DNA of 13,451 nucleotides from Treponema sp. (GTDB taxonomy: Bacteria > Spirochaetota > Spirochaetia > Treponematales > Breznakiellaceae). The stretch lies in contig JAIRSD010000039.1 of the NCBI GenBank assembly GCA_031255615.1, positions 1-13,451 of the forward strand, given 5' to 3'. The notes under the pieces are model-generated. The model was not told where the DNA came from, did not search any database, and saw only the letters and a list, made by a program, of their open reading frames with translations. Both the position numbers and the translations under genes were made by a program. Shown here one piece after another: positions 6,177-13,268 of the stretch; within the stretch, counting starts at the first letter, position 1, and every line of letters starts with the position of its first letter.

Positions 6177-8723
6177 CTATGTTTCCGTTTTCTTCCGCCT
6201 GTTTTTATCCCTGGCGGCCCGCTCTTCCATTTTTCGCAGGGCCTCCGCGAAGGGATTGTACATGGCGCCGTCGTCCTCCGCGGGGCTGCGGAAGGGGCGA
6301 TCCGCCGGCCTGGCGGGGCGCGGGCGGTGTTCCCTTCCGGGGAACGGAGCCGTCCGGTTTTCCGCCCCGGCCTCCCGCCGGGCTGCCGAATCGGGGCGGG
6401 GGCCGGCGGAAGGCGGCGGGGATCTCCGTTCCCTCCCGCCGCCTCCGGCGTTGCGCGCCGGAGAGGGGGCCCGCCGCCCTTCGGCGGGGCGGTCCCCGTC
6501 GCGGGAATTTCCGGGCCGGGCCGGGGGCCGGGGGCCCTGGACGGCCGGATCCTTCTGTTCCGGTTTGCGGGAAAGGCCGATACGGCGGCGTTCCGGGTCC
6601 AGGCTGAGAATCTTGAATTCCAGCACGTCTCCCACCTTTACCAGCCCCAGGGGATCCTTTACAAAACGGCCGCTTAACTCGGAGATATGGACCAGGGCGG
6701 TTTCCTTAATCCCCAGATCCACAAAGGCCCCAAAGTCCACCACGTTTTTTATCTTCCCCGTTACGGTCATCCCTTCTTTAAGATCCTCGAAACGGAGGAC
6801 CTCCTTCCGGGCCAGCGGCTTGGGATGGTGATCCCGGGGATCCCGGCTGGGCCTTTTCAATTCCCCCATAATATCGGTAATGGTGGCGTCTCCCACCCCG
6901 TATTTTTCTTTCAGTTCCGCCAGCGCCTCCGGGGAAAGGCCGGGGCCGGGGGAATCCGCGGCGGACAGGACGGAACGAATCTCCCTGGCCAGGGGGTAGT
7001 TTTCCGGATGAATCCAGGTATTATCCAGGGCATCTTCGCTTTCGGGAATCTTGAGAAACCCCGCGCACTGTTCGTAGCTTTTCGGCCCCATGCCGCTTAC
7101 GTTTAACAGTTCCTCCCGCCTTCCAATGCGGCCCTTTTCCCCCCGGTATTGGACAATGGTCCTGGCCAAACCGCTGTTGATGCCGGAGACGTACCGCAAA
7201 AGAGAAAAACTGGCGGTATTTAAATTCACCCCCACGTTGTTCACCACCGAAGAAACCACCGCGTCCAGGGTTTCCGAAAGTTTCTTTTGATTTAAATCGT
7301 GCTGATAAAGCCCGACCCCCACGGACTTGGGATCTATCTTCACCAGCTCCGCCAGGGGATCCTGAAGCCGCCGGCCTATGGAAATAGCCCCCCGGATCGT
7401 CAAATCCAGTTCGGGGAATTCTTCCCGGGCAATATCGCTGGCGGAATAAACCGACGCGCCGTCTTCGTCCACCATGATGTACTGCACGTCAAGGTTGTTC
7501 TCCCCAATTACCTGGCTTACCAGTTCCTGGGCCTCCCGGCTTCCCGTACCGTTTCCCAGGGCGATAATCTGCACGTCGTACTGTTTTATTCCCTGGAGCA
7601 GCAGCCTTTTGGCTTCCTCGGCCCGGTGGTGGTAGATCACAAAATTTCCCAGGTATTTTCCCGTGTCGTCCAGGGAGACGCATTTTGTCCCCGTGCGGAT
7701 TCCCGGATCAAGCCCCAGCACCCGTCCTTTAGAGGGCCGCTGCATGAGCAGGTTTTTCAAATTCGCCGCGAATATGGAAATACCGTGATCGTCGGCGGCG
7801 TCGCTCTGATCCCCCCGGATCTCCCGAATCACCGCGGGGGAGAGAAGCCGTTTAAGGCCGTCTTCAATAGCCATTCCGTGGTACTCGTTGCGGATCTGAT
7901 ATGTTCCGCGGAGCAATGCGACGGCGGCATCCTCGTTTACTTCCAGGTTTACCGAAAGAACCCCCTCCCGCTCGCCCCGGTTAATGGCGAGAATCCGGTG
8001 GGCCTTGACCCGGGAAAGGGATTCCGCAAAGTCCCAGTACATCTGGTAGGTGGAAGTTTTTTTTGCTTCCTCATCTCCCTTTCCCTTTTCTCCCGACGCC
8101 TTAACCACTATCCTGCCGTCTTTTTGATAGAGGGCCTTTACCGCGGCCCGGTTCGCCGGATCCTGGCTCAGCTCCTCGGCGATAATATCCATGGCCCCCC
8201 GCAGGGCCTCCTCCACCGTGAGGGCGGCGTCCCCGTTCTCCGGGCTCCCCGTAAAGGCCTGCGCCCGCTCAAGCAGGGCGGAAGTTTCCATCTCCTTTAG
8301 GGCCTCCGCCAGCGGCCCCAGGCCCTTCTCTTGGGCAAGCATGGCCCGGGTCGTCTTTTTGCGGCGGTAGGGGGCGTAGATGTCCTCCAGCTCCGCGGCG
8401 CTGAGGGCCCCTTTGATATTCGCGTACAGGGAGGGGCTAAGTTTTCCCTGATTAAAAATTCCCCGGATAATCTCTATGCGGCGGGCCTCAAAATTTTTGG
8501 CGGCCCGGTAAAGGCGTTCAATTTCCCGGACCTGGACTTCGTCCAGGCTGCCGGTCTTCTCTTTCCGGTAGCGGGCGATAAAAGGAACGGTGCAGCCCTC
8601 TTCCAGGAGGCCGGCCACCGTCGAAATCCGGTCGGCGGGCAGGCCCAATTTTTCCCCTATGCCCGGAAAAAGGGAATGTTCCTCTACCCGCAGTGAATCT
8701 ATGAAGTTCTTATCCATGTCCAT
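6177..8723 (-). CDS. tex: RNA-binding transcription accessory protein Tex
   Basis: An 848-aa Tex protein, a nucleic-acid-binding factor thought to act with RNA polymerase. The N-terminal helical region has the family signature EEGCTVPFIARYRKEKTGSLDE. The YqgF/RNase H-like domain starts at about residue 332 (VLGLDPGIRTG). The helix-hairpin-helix region follows (about 465-555, with GVNLNTAS and SGMGPKSYEQCAGFL). The S1 domain is about 649-719 (GMTVTGKIKNVVDFGAFVDL, LVHISELS). After S1 comes a tail of about 128 residues rich in Arg, Pro and Gly, ending in NPFAEALRKMEERAARDKNRRKKTET. Start choice is uncertain: ATG 8723 and ATG 8717 both fit homologues but have weak ribosome sites; GTG 8771 would add 16 residues. 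No convincing promoter can be chosen in the gap upstream. Confidence 0.93.
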   Translation of the reverse strand: MDMDKNFIDSLRVEEHSLFPGIGEKLGLPADRISTVAGLLEEGCTVPFIARYRKEKTGSLDEVQVREIERLYRAAKNFEARRIEIIRGIFNQGKLSPSLYANIKGALSAAELEDIYAPYRRKKTTRAMLAQEKGLGPLAEALKEMETSALLERAQAFTGSPENGDAALTVEEALRGAMDIIAEELSQDPANRAAVKALYQKDGRIVVKASGEKGKGDEEAKKTSTYQMYWDFAESLSRVKAHRILAINRGEREGVLSVNLEVNEDAAVALLRGTYQIRNEYHGMAIEDGLKRLLSPAVIREIRGDQSDAADDHGISIFAANLKNLLMQRPSKGRVLGLDPGIRTGTKCVSLDDTGKYLGNFVIYHHRAEEAKRLLLQGIKQYDVQIIALGNGTGSREAQELVSQVIGENNLDVQYIMVDEDGASVYSASDIAREEFPELDLTIRGAISIGRRLQDPLAELVKIDPKSVGVGLYQHDLNQKKLSETLDAVVSSVVNNVGVNLNTASFSLLRYVSGINSGLARTIVQYRGEKGRIGRREELLNVSGMGPKSYEQCAGFLKIPESEDALDNTWIHPENYPLAREIRSVLSAADSPGPGLSPEALAELKEKYGVGDATITDIMGELKRPSRDPRDHHPKPLARKEVLRFEDLKEGMTVTGKIKNVVDFGAFVDLGIKETALVHISELSGRFVKDPLGLVKVGDVLEFKILSLDPERRRIGLSRKPEQKDPAVQGPRPPARPGNSRDGDRPAEGRRAPSPARNAGGGGRERRSPPPSAGPRPDSAARREAGAENRTAPFPGREHRPRPARPADRPFRSPAEDDGAMYNPFAEALRKMEERAARDKNRRKKTET

Positions 8724-8918
8724 AGAGAGTAATTTTAGCCGAAAAAAGACCGCCGGGATAGGGAATTTCACCGTTTCCGCGAAATTTTATCTTCCCCGCG
8801 GGGGATAATCCGGCGGCGGGGAAACGCTGCTTCCACGGAAGCGGGGGCTGACGCGGAACGGACCGAAAATTTAATTTCCAGGCGGCGGCTGTTAAAAATT
8901 GGCGGGACATGTTAAAAC

Positions 8919-9012
8919 GCGCAAGGGATAGAAGCGGAAATACCGCAGACCCCCAAAGGGGGTCGAGGAATTGGAGCGGATAGCCCGGTCCCCGCCGCAG
9001 GCGGGGATGCGC
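8919..9012 (-). repeat. CTATCC hairpin element, copy C
   Basis: Minus-strand copy. Hairpin 1 is CCCCGCC-GCA-GGCGGGG (8990-9006). The core of hairpin 2 is GACCCCC-AAA-GGGGGTC (8948-8964), with an imperfect stem below it. Constant segments CCGGGCTATCCGCTC and CTATCCCTTGCGC are intact. It shares CAATTCC and the GCTTC variant with copy D, not with A or B. Unlike the other copies it has no hairpin array outside it. The rest of 8724-9167 shows no gene; only a short GCTTCC-AC-GGAAGC palindrome near 8829 was noted. Confidence 0.83.
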
Positions 9013-9101
9013 CCTGCATAAAACGATGATGTATACCTTATCGCGGCGCCCCGGGTAAAACAGGACCGGCAATCCGCCCCGGCGCGCAACCGGGGGGGCC
9101 G

Positions 9102-9132
9102 CTTAAGCTCTCTTCGTTGAAGACAGATTAAG
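9102..9132. terminator. Imperfect hairpin beyond the antitoxin gene
   Basis: Fourteen-base arms (9102-9115 and 9119-9132) pair at 12 of 14 positions around GTT. It lies 36 bp downstream of the antitoxin stop. It could end that transcript, but there is no T tract. The three-base loop links it in style to the other hairpins of the window. Confidence 0.35.
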
Positions 9133-9167
9133 GGCCGCCCGGAGGGACGCGAAGGTCCCCCGCACCG

Positions 9168-9557
9168 CTACTTTGAAGTCCGGGATCTGGGGGCGGCGGT
9201 TTTTTTCGCCGATCCCCTGGCGGCCTTCGCCCTTGCCGCGGGCGCTTTCGCCGCAGGAACCTTCAGCACCTGCTTTTTAGCCTTGGGGATGGTCTTAAGC
9301 AGGGGGGCAAGCTCAGGATCCCTGGCGGATTCCGCCAGTTCGTAGGCATTCTGCAAGTTAAGCCAATACTCCGCCTTATTGCCGAAATATTTGGCAAGCC
9401 GCAGGGCGATGGGTACGGATATTTTGAGTCTGCCGCCGATCAACAGGCGAATACTGGACTGGCTCAGCTTGATGTCCGCCGCAACCTTGGACGCCGTAAG
9501 ATTGTACTCCTCCAGATAGGACTTAAATACCGCACTGGGGCTCGGTTCTTTTGCCAT
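9168..9557 (-). CDS. HigA-type antitoxin / XRE regulator with basic tail
   Basis: A 129-aa protein. Residues about 1-85 match the HigA (VapI-like) antitoxin fold: AVFKSYLEEYNLTASKVAADIKLSQSSIRLLI is the helix-turn-helix, and IALRLAKYFGNKAEYWLNLQNAYELA is the characteristic dimerisation part. Such proteins bind DNA and usually neutralise a HigB RNase. Here no HigB-like reading frame is found on either side, so it is an orphan, a trans-acting antitoxin, or a plain regulator. Residues about 92-129 form a Lys/Ala/Pro/Arg-rich tail (AAKAPAARAKAARGSAKK) like histone-H1-type DNA-binding tails, absent from ordinary HigA. ATG 9557 has AAGGAG five bases upstream. A good promoter precedes it. The gene is bracketed by the inverted elements C and D. 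Confidence 0.85.
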   Translation of the reverse strand: MAKEPSPSAVFKSYLEEYNLTASKVAADIKLSQSSIRLLIGGRLKISVPIALRLAKYFGNKAEYWLNLQNAYELAESARDPELAPLLKTIPKAKKQVLKVPAAKAPAARAKAARGSAKKTAAPRSRTSK

Positions 9558-9588
9558 GATTACTCCTTGGTAATTATTCTATACTTTA

Positions 9589-9617
9589 ATAATATCATAG
9601 TGTTTTTATTATTACAA
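9589..9617 (-). promoter_or_regulatory. Promoter of the antitoxin gene
   Basis: On the minus strand TTGTAA (9612-9617) and TATTAT (9589-9594) are exactly 17 bases apart, matching consensus at four and five of six positions. The surrounding 9558-9640 is very AT-rich in an otherwise GC-rich window. The start point would be near 9582, giving a leader of about 25 bases. Confidence 0.7.
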
Positions 9618-9631
9618 GAATTTTACAAGAA
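9612..9631 (-). promoter_or_regulatory. Direct repeat, possible operator
   Basis: TTCTTGTAA occurs twice on the minus strand (9612-9620 and 9623-9631), 11 bp apart, which is about one helical turn. The nearer copy covers the -35 box. HigA proteins commonly repress their own promoters, so self-binding here is plausible, although HigA operators are usually inverted repeats. Confidence 0.4.
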
Positions 9632-9744
9632 AATTACGTCTGCTGTCATTATTTTAAGGCCGGATTAAAAAACACGCCGGGGCCGGGCGGGTTTTCGACA
9701 GCAATGCTCAGTTGAGAACATGCCGCACATCGAGGGTAGGTTGG

Positions 9745-9834
9745 GCGCATTTTTTGCTTCGCAAAAAACCGGGCTATCCGCTCCAATTCCCCGGCCCCGC
9801 CGGGGCCGGGGAATTCCGCTTCTATCCCTTGCGC
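9745..9834 (+). repeat. CTATCC hairpin element, copy D
   Basis: Plus-strand copy. Hairpin 1 is TTTTTTGC-TTC-GCAAAAAA (9750-9768), an AT-rich stem where the other copies have GC-rich ones. Hairpin 2 has perfect 14-bp arms (9785-9798 and 9802-9815) around GCC. Both constant segments and the terminal GCGCA/TGCGC are intact. It is the inverted partner of copy C across the antitoxin gene. Confidence 0.85.
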
Positions 9835-9835
9835 G

Positions 9836-9928
9836 GGCGGAAAACGGCGTCCCTGCCGTTTTCCGCCTTTCGGAGTATGCGCCCGCGGCGCATACTCCAG
9901 CCTGGATACAGCCGGCATCCCTGCCGGC
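9836..9928. repeat. Hairpin array outside element D
   Basis: Three perfect hairpins: 13-bp arms around GTCCCT (9836-9867); 12-bp arms around CGC (9872-9898); and GCCGGC arms around ATCCCT (9911-9928). The first two repeat the order seen outside element A with unrelated stems. The stretch 9929-10011 is GC-rich with weaker self-complementarity and no gene. Confidence 0.7.
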
Positions 9929-10011
9929 GGCCTCCGCTCCGGCACGCGGCTTTCGCCTTCGCTGTGCCCCGCCGTTCCCGGGCTGCGCCAGGGGCGGCCG
10001 CCGGCAACAGA

Positions 10012-10062
10012 ATCCCTCCGCAAAAGGGGCGGCGGTTCCGGCGAAGGCGCCTGCGGAGGGAT
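10012..10062. terminator. Hairpin just after the symporter stop
   Basis: ATCCCTCCGCA (10012-10022) pairs perfectly with TGCGGAGGGAT (10052-10062) across 29 bases that are themselves GC-rich. It begins one base beyond the TAG of the symporter. No T tract follows on the minus strand, so it may stabilise the 3' end or be part of the repeat array rather than act as an intrinsic terminator. Confidence 0.4.
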
Positions 10063-10063
10063 G

Positions 10064-11296
10064 CTAAATAAAATGCCGGGGGCTTTTGTCTTCCTGGCAG
10101 CCGCTTAACCGGGCGATGACGAAGGAAGAAAAGGCGGCGATCATGGAGTCCAGAAAAGTTCCCACGGCGACAAGATAAAAAGCCAGGGGTTTAAGAAACA
10201 GGTATCCCGCCTCAAATTCCTGTCCGTATCCCAGACAGAGCAGCGCCAGGGCGATGTAGGCGCCGTCCCCCGGCCGGCCGGCCAGAAAGAAGGAAATAAC
10301 AAAGGCCCGCAGTCCGATAACGAGGGAATTTACCAGGCTAATATCCAAACGGGAATAGGACTTGATGATAAGAATAAAGGCCACGGCGGCGGTCGCCGCG
10401 CTTCCGGCCCTGCCGAAGGTGCTAAAAAGGGTAAAGGTAACGATGTTGGATCGCCGCTGGATGCCGGAATTCTCCTTGCCGTGGCGCAGCAAAACCGGCA
10501 GCGTAAAATTAATATCGCCGGAAAACCAGGACGCGAGGGCGGGCCCCAGATTTCCGTACAGCACCGCCCAGGGATTCACCTTGGGCCGCAGTAAATAGAG
10601 AAACAGGGGCAGGATAACAAAGCACAGGCTAAAACAGAGGACTCCCAAAAGGATGATAAGATCGTTGTACACCTTTTCCTGCAAGACCTCCCTGAACCGC
10701 AGGGTCCAATACGCAGCCAGGACGATCATGACAAACCCCAAAATTTCGGAGAAAAAGACCATGATGTGGTAAAAAACCCGGGAAAGGGAATCGATGAGGG
10801 CGATCACGGGTTTAGCGGAACTGCGATCATAAGAAAGGCCCATACCCAGAAAAAAGGCGAATACGCAGGCGGGAAAGAGGTAAACGCCGTCCCCCGTCAG
10901 GGACTGAAACATATTGGAGGGGAACAGCGCAAGGATATTAGCGGCGGTGTCCAGGGAGATCGTCCCCATCTCCTCCTCAACATGAATGGGGACCCGTCCG
11001 GGGGGAAAGAAGCGGATAAGGGCCAGGCCGGCGGCGATCACAAACAAACCGCTGAGGATGATGCATATAAAACTACGAAACACCAGGGACCAGAAGCGGC
11101 CCTCCTGGCGGAGTTCATGAACGGCGATGCTGAGGGAGAACACCAGGAGGGGAACCACCACATAACGGCCCGTCCGCAGGGCCAGTACTTCCAGCCAGCC
11201 GAGGGCCTCCCGAATCATGTCATTATCCGCAGGCAGGATGCGGGCCGCCAGTATCCCTGCGATAGAGCCCAGAAGCAGTTTAATCCAAACTTTCAT
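10064..11296 (-). CDS. Divergent SDF-family dicarboxylate/amino acid:cation symporter
   Basis: A 410-aa membrane protein resembling the DAACS (SDF, GltP/DctA-like) family, which couples uptake of dicarboxylates or acidic amino acids to sodium or protons. The N-terminus (MKVWIKLLLGSIAGILAARILP) and the early GRYVVVPLLVFSLSIAVHEL match the first helices of the family. The later part has SGDINFTLPVLLR and STFGRAGSAATAAVAFILI, where canonical members have the serine-rich hairpin and the NMDGT motif. The NMDGT sequence is absent, so the substrate and coupling ion may differ. ATG 11296 is 24 bases after the uxaC stop, with no terminator between and only a weak ribosome site, so it is probably co-transcribed with uxaC. 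That context makes a uronate or related carboxylate a reasonable guess, not a demonstrated substrate. Confidence 0.8.
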   Translation of the reverse strand: MKVWIKLLLGSIAGILAARILPADNDMIREALGWLEVLALRTGRYVVVPLLVFSLSIAVHELRQEGRFWSLVFRSFICIILSGLFVIAAGLALIRFFPPGRVPIHVEEEMGTISLDTAANILALFPSNMFQSLTGDGVYLFPACVFAFFLGMGLSYDRSSAKPVIALIDSLSRVFYHIMVFFSEILGFVMIVLAAYWTLRFREVLQEKVYNDLIILLGVLCFSLCFVILPLFLYLLRPKVNPWAVLYGNLGPALASWFSGDINFTLPVLLRHGKENSGIQRRSNIVTFTLFSTFGRAGSAATAAVAFILIIKSYSRLDISLVNSLVIGLRAFVISFFLAGRPGDGAYIALALLCLGYGQEFEAGYLFLKPLAFYLVAVGTFLDSMIAAFSSFVIARLSGCQEDKSPRHFI

Positions 11297-11320
11297 GCCG
11301 GTTTAAGCATAACTTAATTC

Positions 11321-12760
11321 TTAAACTGTTTCAAAGTACCTCTGGGCGTTTCCAAATGAAATATCCCGCGCCATGCCTCCCAAAAGCCCGAAATCCGCCG
11401 GGACTTCCCCCTCCTCCGCCCAATCGCCCAGGATATTGCAGAGGATCCGGCGGAAATACTCATGCCGGGGATAGGAGAGGAAACTGCGGGAATCGGTGAG
11501 CATCCCGATAAAGCGGGAGAGGAGTCCCCCGTTCGCCAGAATTTTCATCTGGTTTTCCATGCCGTCGCGGTGATCGAGGAACCACCAGGCGGAACCGAGC
11601 TGCATCTTCCCCGGACGCGAAGACTGGAAGGAACCCATGATGGAGGCCAGGGGATAAAAATCCTTGGGGTTCAGGCTGTAGAGGATGGTCTTGGGCAGCC
11701 TTCCCGCGGATTCCAGATAATCCAGGAACCGGGCGAGTTTGGCGGAGACCGGATGATCGTGGATCGAATCGTAGCCCGTATCGGCCCCCAGTTCCGCCAG
11801 GGCCCGGGAATTGATGCTCCTGATGGCGGAAAGGTGGATCTGCATGGCCCAGCCCCTGCGGCTGTACTCCGCGGCCAGGCGGGTAAGAAGAAAGGTCTTC
11901 CAGGACTCCGCCGCGCCGGCGCCGGGGACCCCGCCCGCCAGGGCGGCGGCAAAGACTTCCTCCATACTCCGTTCCCAGGCCCCCTCCCCTCCGGGCCCCT
12001 CGGGAATTGCGAAGGGCAGGTATTCCAGGCCGTGGTCCGAGGCCCGGCAGCCCAGGCTGTCGAAGAAGGCGATCCGGTCCCGCAGGACCTCCACCAGATC
12101 GGCCGCCGCGGCGATGCTTTTTCCCGCCGCCTTGCCCAGGGCGGCGATATAGGCGGGAAAGTCCGGATGTTCGATGTTCAGGGCCCGGTCCGGCCGGAAA
12201 GAAGGCAGCACCCGGGCGGCGCTTTTCCCTTCCTGCCGGATCTTTTGGTGCCAGACCAGGGGATCCGCCGGATCATCGGTGGTCCCCACCGCGTAGACCT
12301 TGAATTTTTTCAGAATCCCCAGGGCGGAAAATTCGGGGTCCTTCTGTAATTTTTCGTTGGCCCCCTCCCATATCGCCCTGGCGCTGTCCTTGTTCAGGAC
12401 CTCGTAAATATCGAAGTATCGCTGGAGTTCCAGATGGGTCCAATGGTACAGGGGATTCCCGATAAGGGCGGGCATGGTTTCCGCCCAGGCGCGGAATTTG
12501 TCCCAGGGCTCCGCGTCCCCGGTTATCAGCTTTTCGTCAACGCCGTTGGCCCGCAGGACCCGCCATTTGTAATGATCCCCGGCGCGGTTTTCCCCCAGCC
12601 ACAGGTAGGCCAGATCGGGGAACCGGCGATCCTCCGCGATCTCCCTGGGGTTAAGATGGCAGTGGTAATCGAAAATAGGCTCCCCCGCCGCGGCCTCGTG
12701 GTAAAGCCGCCGGGCCGTCCCGGTCTTTAAAAGAAAATCCTTGTCCATGAACGCCTTCAT
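11321..12760 (-). CDS. uxaC: Uronate isomerase (glucuronate isomerase)
   Basis: A 479-aa UxaC (PF02614), the metal-using amidohydrolase-fold enzyme that converts D-glucuronate to D-fructuronate and D-galacturonate to D-tagaturonate, the first cytoplasmic step in uronate breakdown. The metal motif HxH is H33/H35 in FDYHCHLNP. Other family blocks are VGTTDDPADPLVWH, LPSFRPDRALNI, MQIHLSAIRSIN, ELGADTGYDSIHD, GSAWWFLDHRDGMENQM and MLTDSRSFLSYPRHEYFRRI. Length is normal for the family and the ends are complete. ATG 12760 is supported by GGGAGG five bases upstream and by a promoter about 40 bp away; an internal ATG at 12748 is less likely. It is the first gene of a unit with the symporter. The downstream enzymes (uxaB/uxuB, uxuA, kdgK) are not in the window. 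Confidence 0.97.
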   Translation of the reverse strand: MKAFMDKDFLLKTGTARRLYHEAAAGEPIFDYHCHLNPREIAEDRRFPDLAYLWLGENRAGDHYKWRVLRANGVDEKLITGDAEPWDKFRAWAETMPALIGNPLYHWTHLELQRYFDIYEVLNKDSARAIWEGANEKLQKDPEFSALGILKKFKVYAVGTTDDPADPLVWHQKIRQEGKSAARVLPSFRPDRALNIEHPDFPAYIAALGKAAGKSIAAAADLVEVLRDRIAFFDSLGCRASDHGLEYLPFAIPEGPGGEGAWERSMEEVFAAALAGGVPGAGAAESWKTFLLTRLAAEYSRRGWAMQIHLSAIRSINSRALAELGADTGYDSIHDHPVSAKLARFLDYLESAGRLPKTILYSLNPKDFYPLASIMGSFQSSRPGKMQLGSAWWFLDHRDGMENQMKILANGGLLSRFIGMLTDSRSFLSYPRHEYFRRILCNILGDWAEEGEVPADFGLLGGMARDISFGNAQRYFETV

Positions 12761-12800
12761 CGTCGCCTCCCTTGCATGCGGCGGCTGCCGCGGCCCTTGA

Positions 12801-12828
12801 ATTATACCAGTTTATGCTTCTCCGTGAA
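12801..12828 (-). promoter_or_regulatory. uxaC: Extended -10 promoter for uxaC
   Basis: On the minus strand TGGTATAAT contains a perfect TATAAT (12801-12806) with the TGn extension. TTCACG (12823-12828) at 16 bases is a fair -35. The transcript would begin near 12794, about 35 bases before the start codon. No obvious operator such as a UxuR/ExuR-like palindrome was recognised. Confidence 0.65.
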
Positions 12829-12862
12829 GGGGAAGGGGCTTCCTTTGCAGGGAACTTGCATC

Positions 12863-13245
12863 GGCGATGCGGCGGCGGTGGATACGAGCAGCAAGCGGGA
12901 ATAAGAATTTTGACCACGAAGGCGCAGCACGGGACACGAAGGAGTGAATAGCCGCCTGTCTGTCCCGGCGGCGGTTCCCGGTTGAGGCCCGGACCTTCTC
13001 GCCGGGATTCGGTTCCCCGCCGCGGCCCGCGTGAGGAGCGGGGAGGCCCCGCCGGGCGATGCGGCGGCGGCGGATACGAGCAATAAGCGGGAATAAGAAT
13101 TTTGACCACGAAGGCGCAGCACGGGACACGAAGGAATGAATAGCCGCTTCCTGTCCCGGCGGCGGTTCCCGGTTGAGGCCCGGACCTTCTCGCCGGGCTT
13201 CGGTTCCCCGCCGCGGCCTGCGGGGGGCGGGGAGGCCCCGCCGGG
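12863..13245. repeat. Tandem duplication, about 192 bp per unit
   Basis: Unit 1 is 12863-13054 and unit 2 is 13055-13245, highly similar with small length and base differences. Each has GATACGAGCA, AAGCGGGAATAAGAATTTT, GACCACGAAGG, CACGGGACACGAAGGA, a CCCGG...CCGGG hairpin and a CGGGG-AGG-CCCCG three-base-loop hairpin. Open frames across it on the minus strand are frame-shifted between the units and have no recognisable product, so it is treated as non-coding. Confidence 0.85.
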
Positions 13246-13268
13246 GGCGGCGGCCTTCGGGTGTTGGC

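Noticed and set aside
7299..8300. 333-aa open frame on the plus strand inside tex
   Set aside because: It is antisense to an unmistakable Tex protein and has no domain of its own; typical of GC-rich shadow frames.
9168..9557. Complete HigBA toxin-antitoxin operon
   Set aside because: No frame upstream or downstream encodes a RelE/HigB-like protein of about 90-110 residues.
11462..12349. 295-aa open frame on the plus strand inside uxaC
   Set aside because: It lies opposite the conserved core of UxaC and has only low-complexity Gly/Pro composition.
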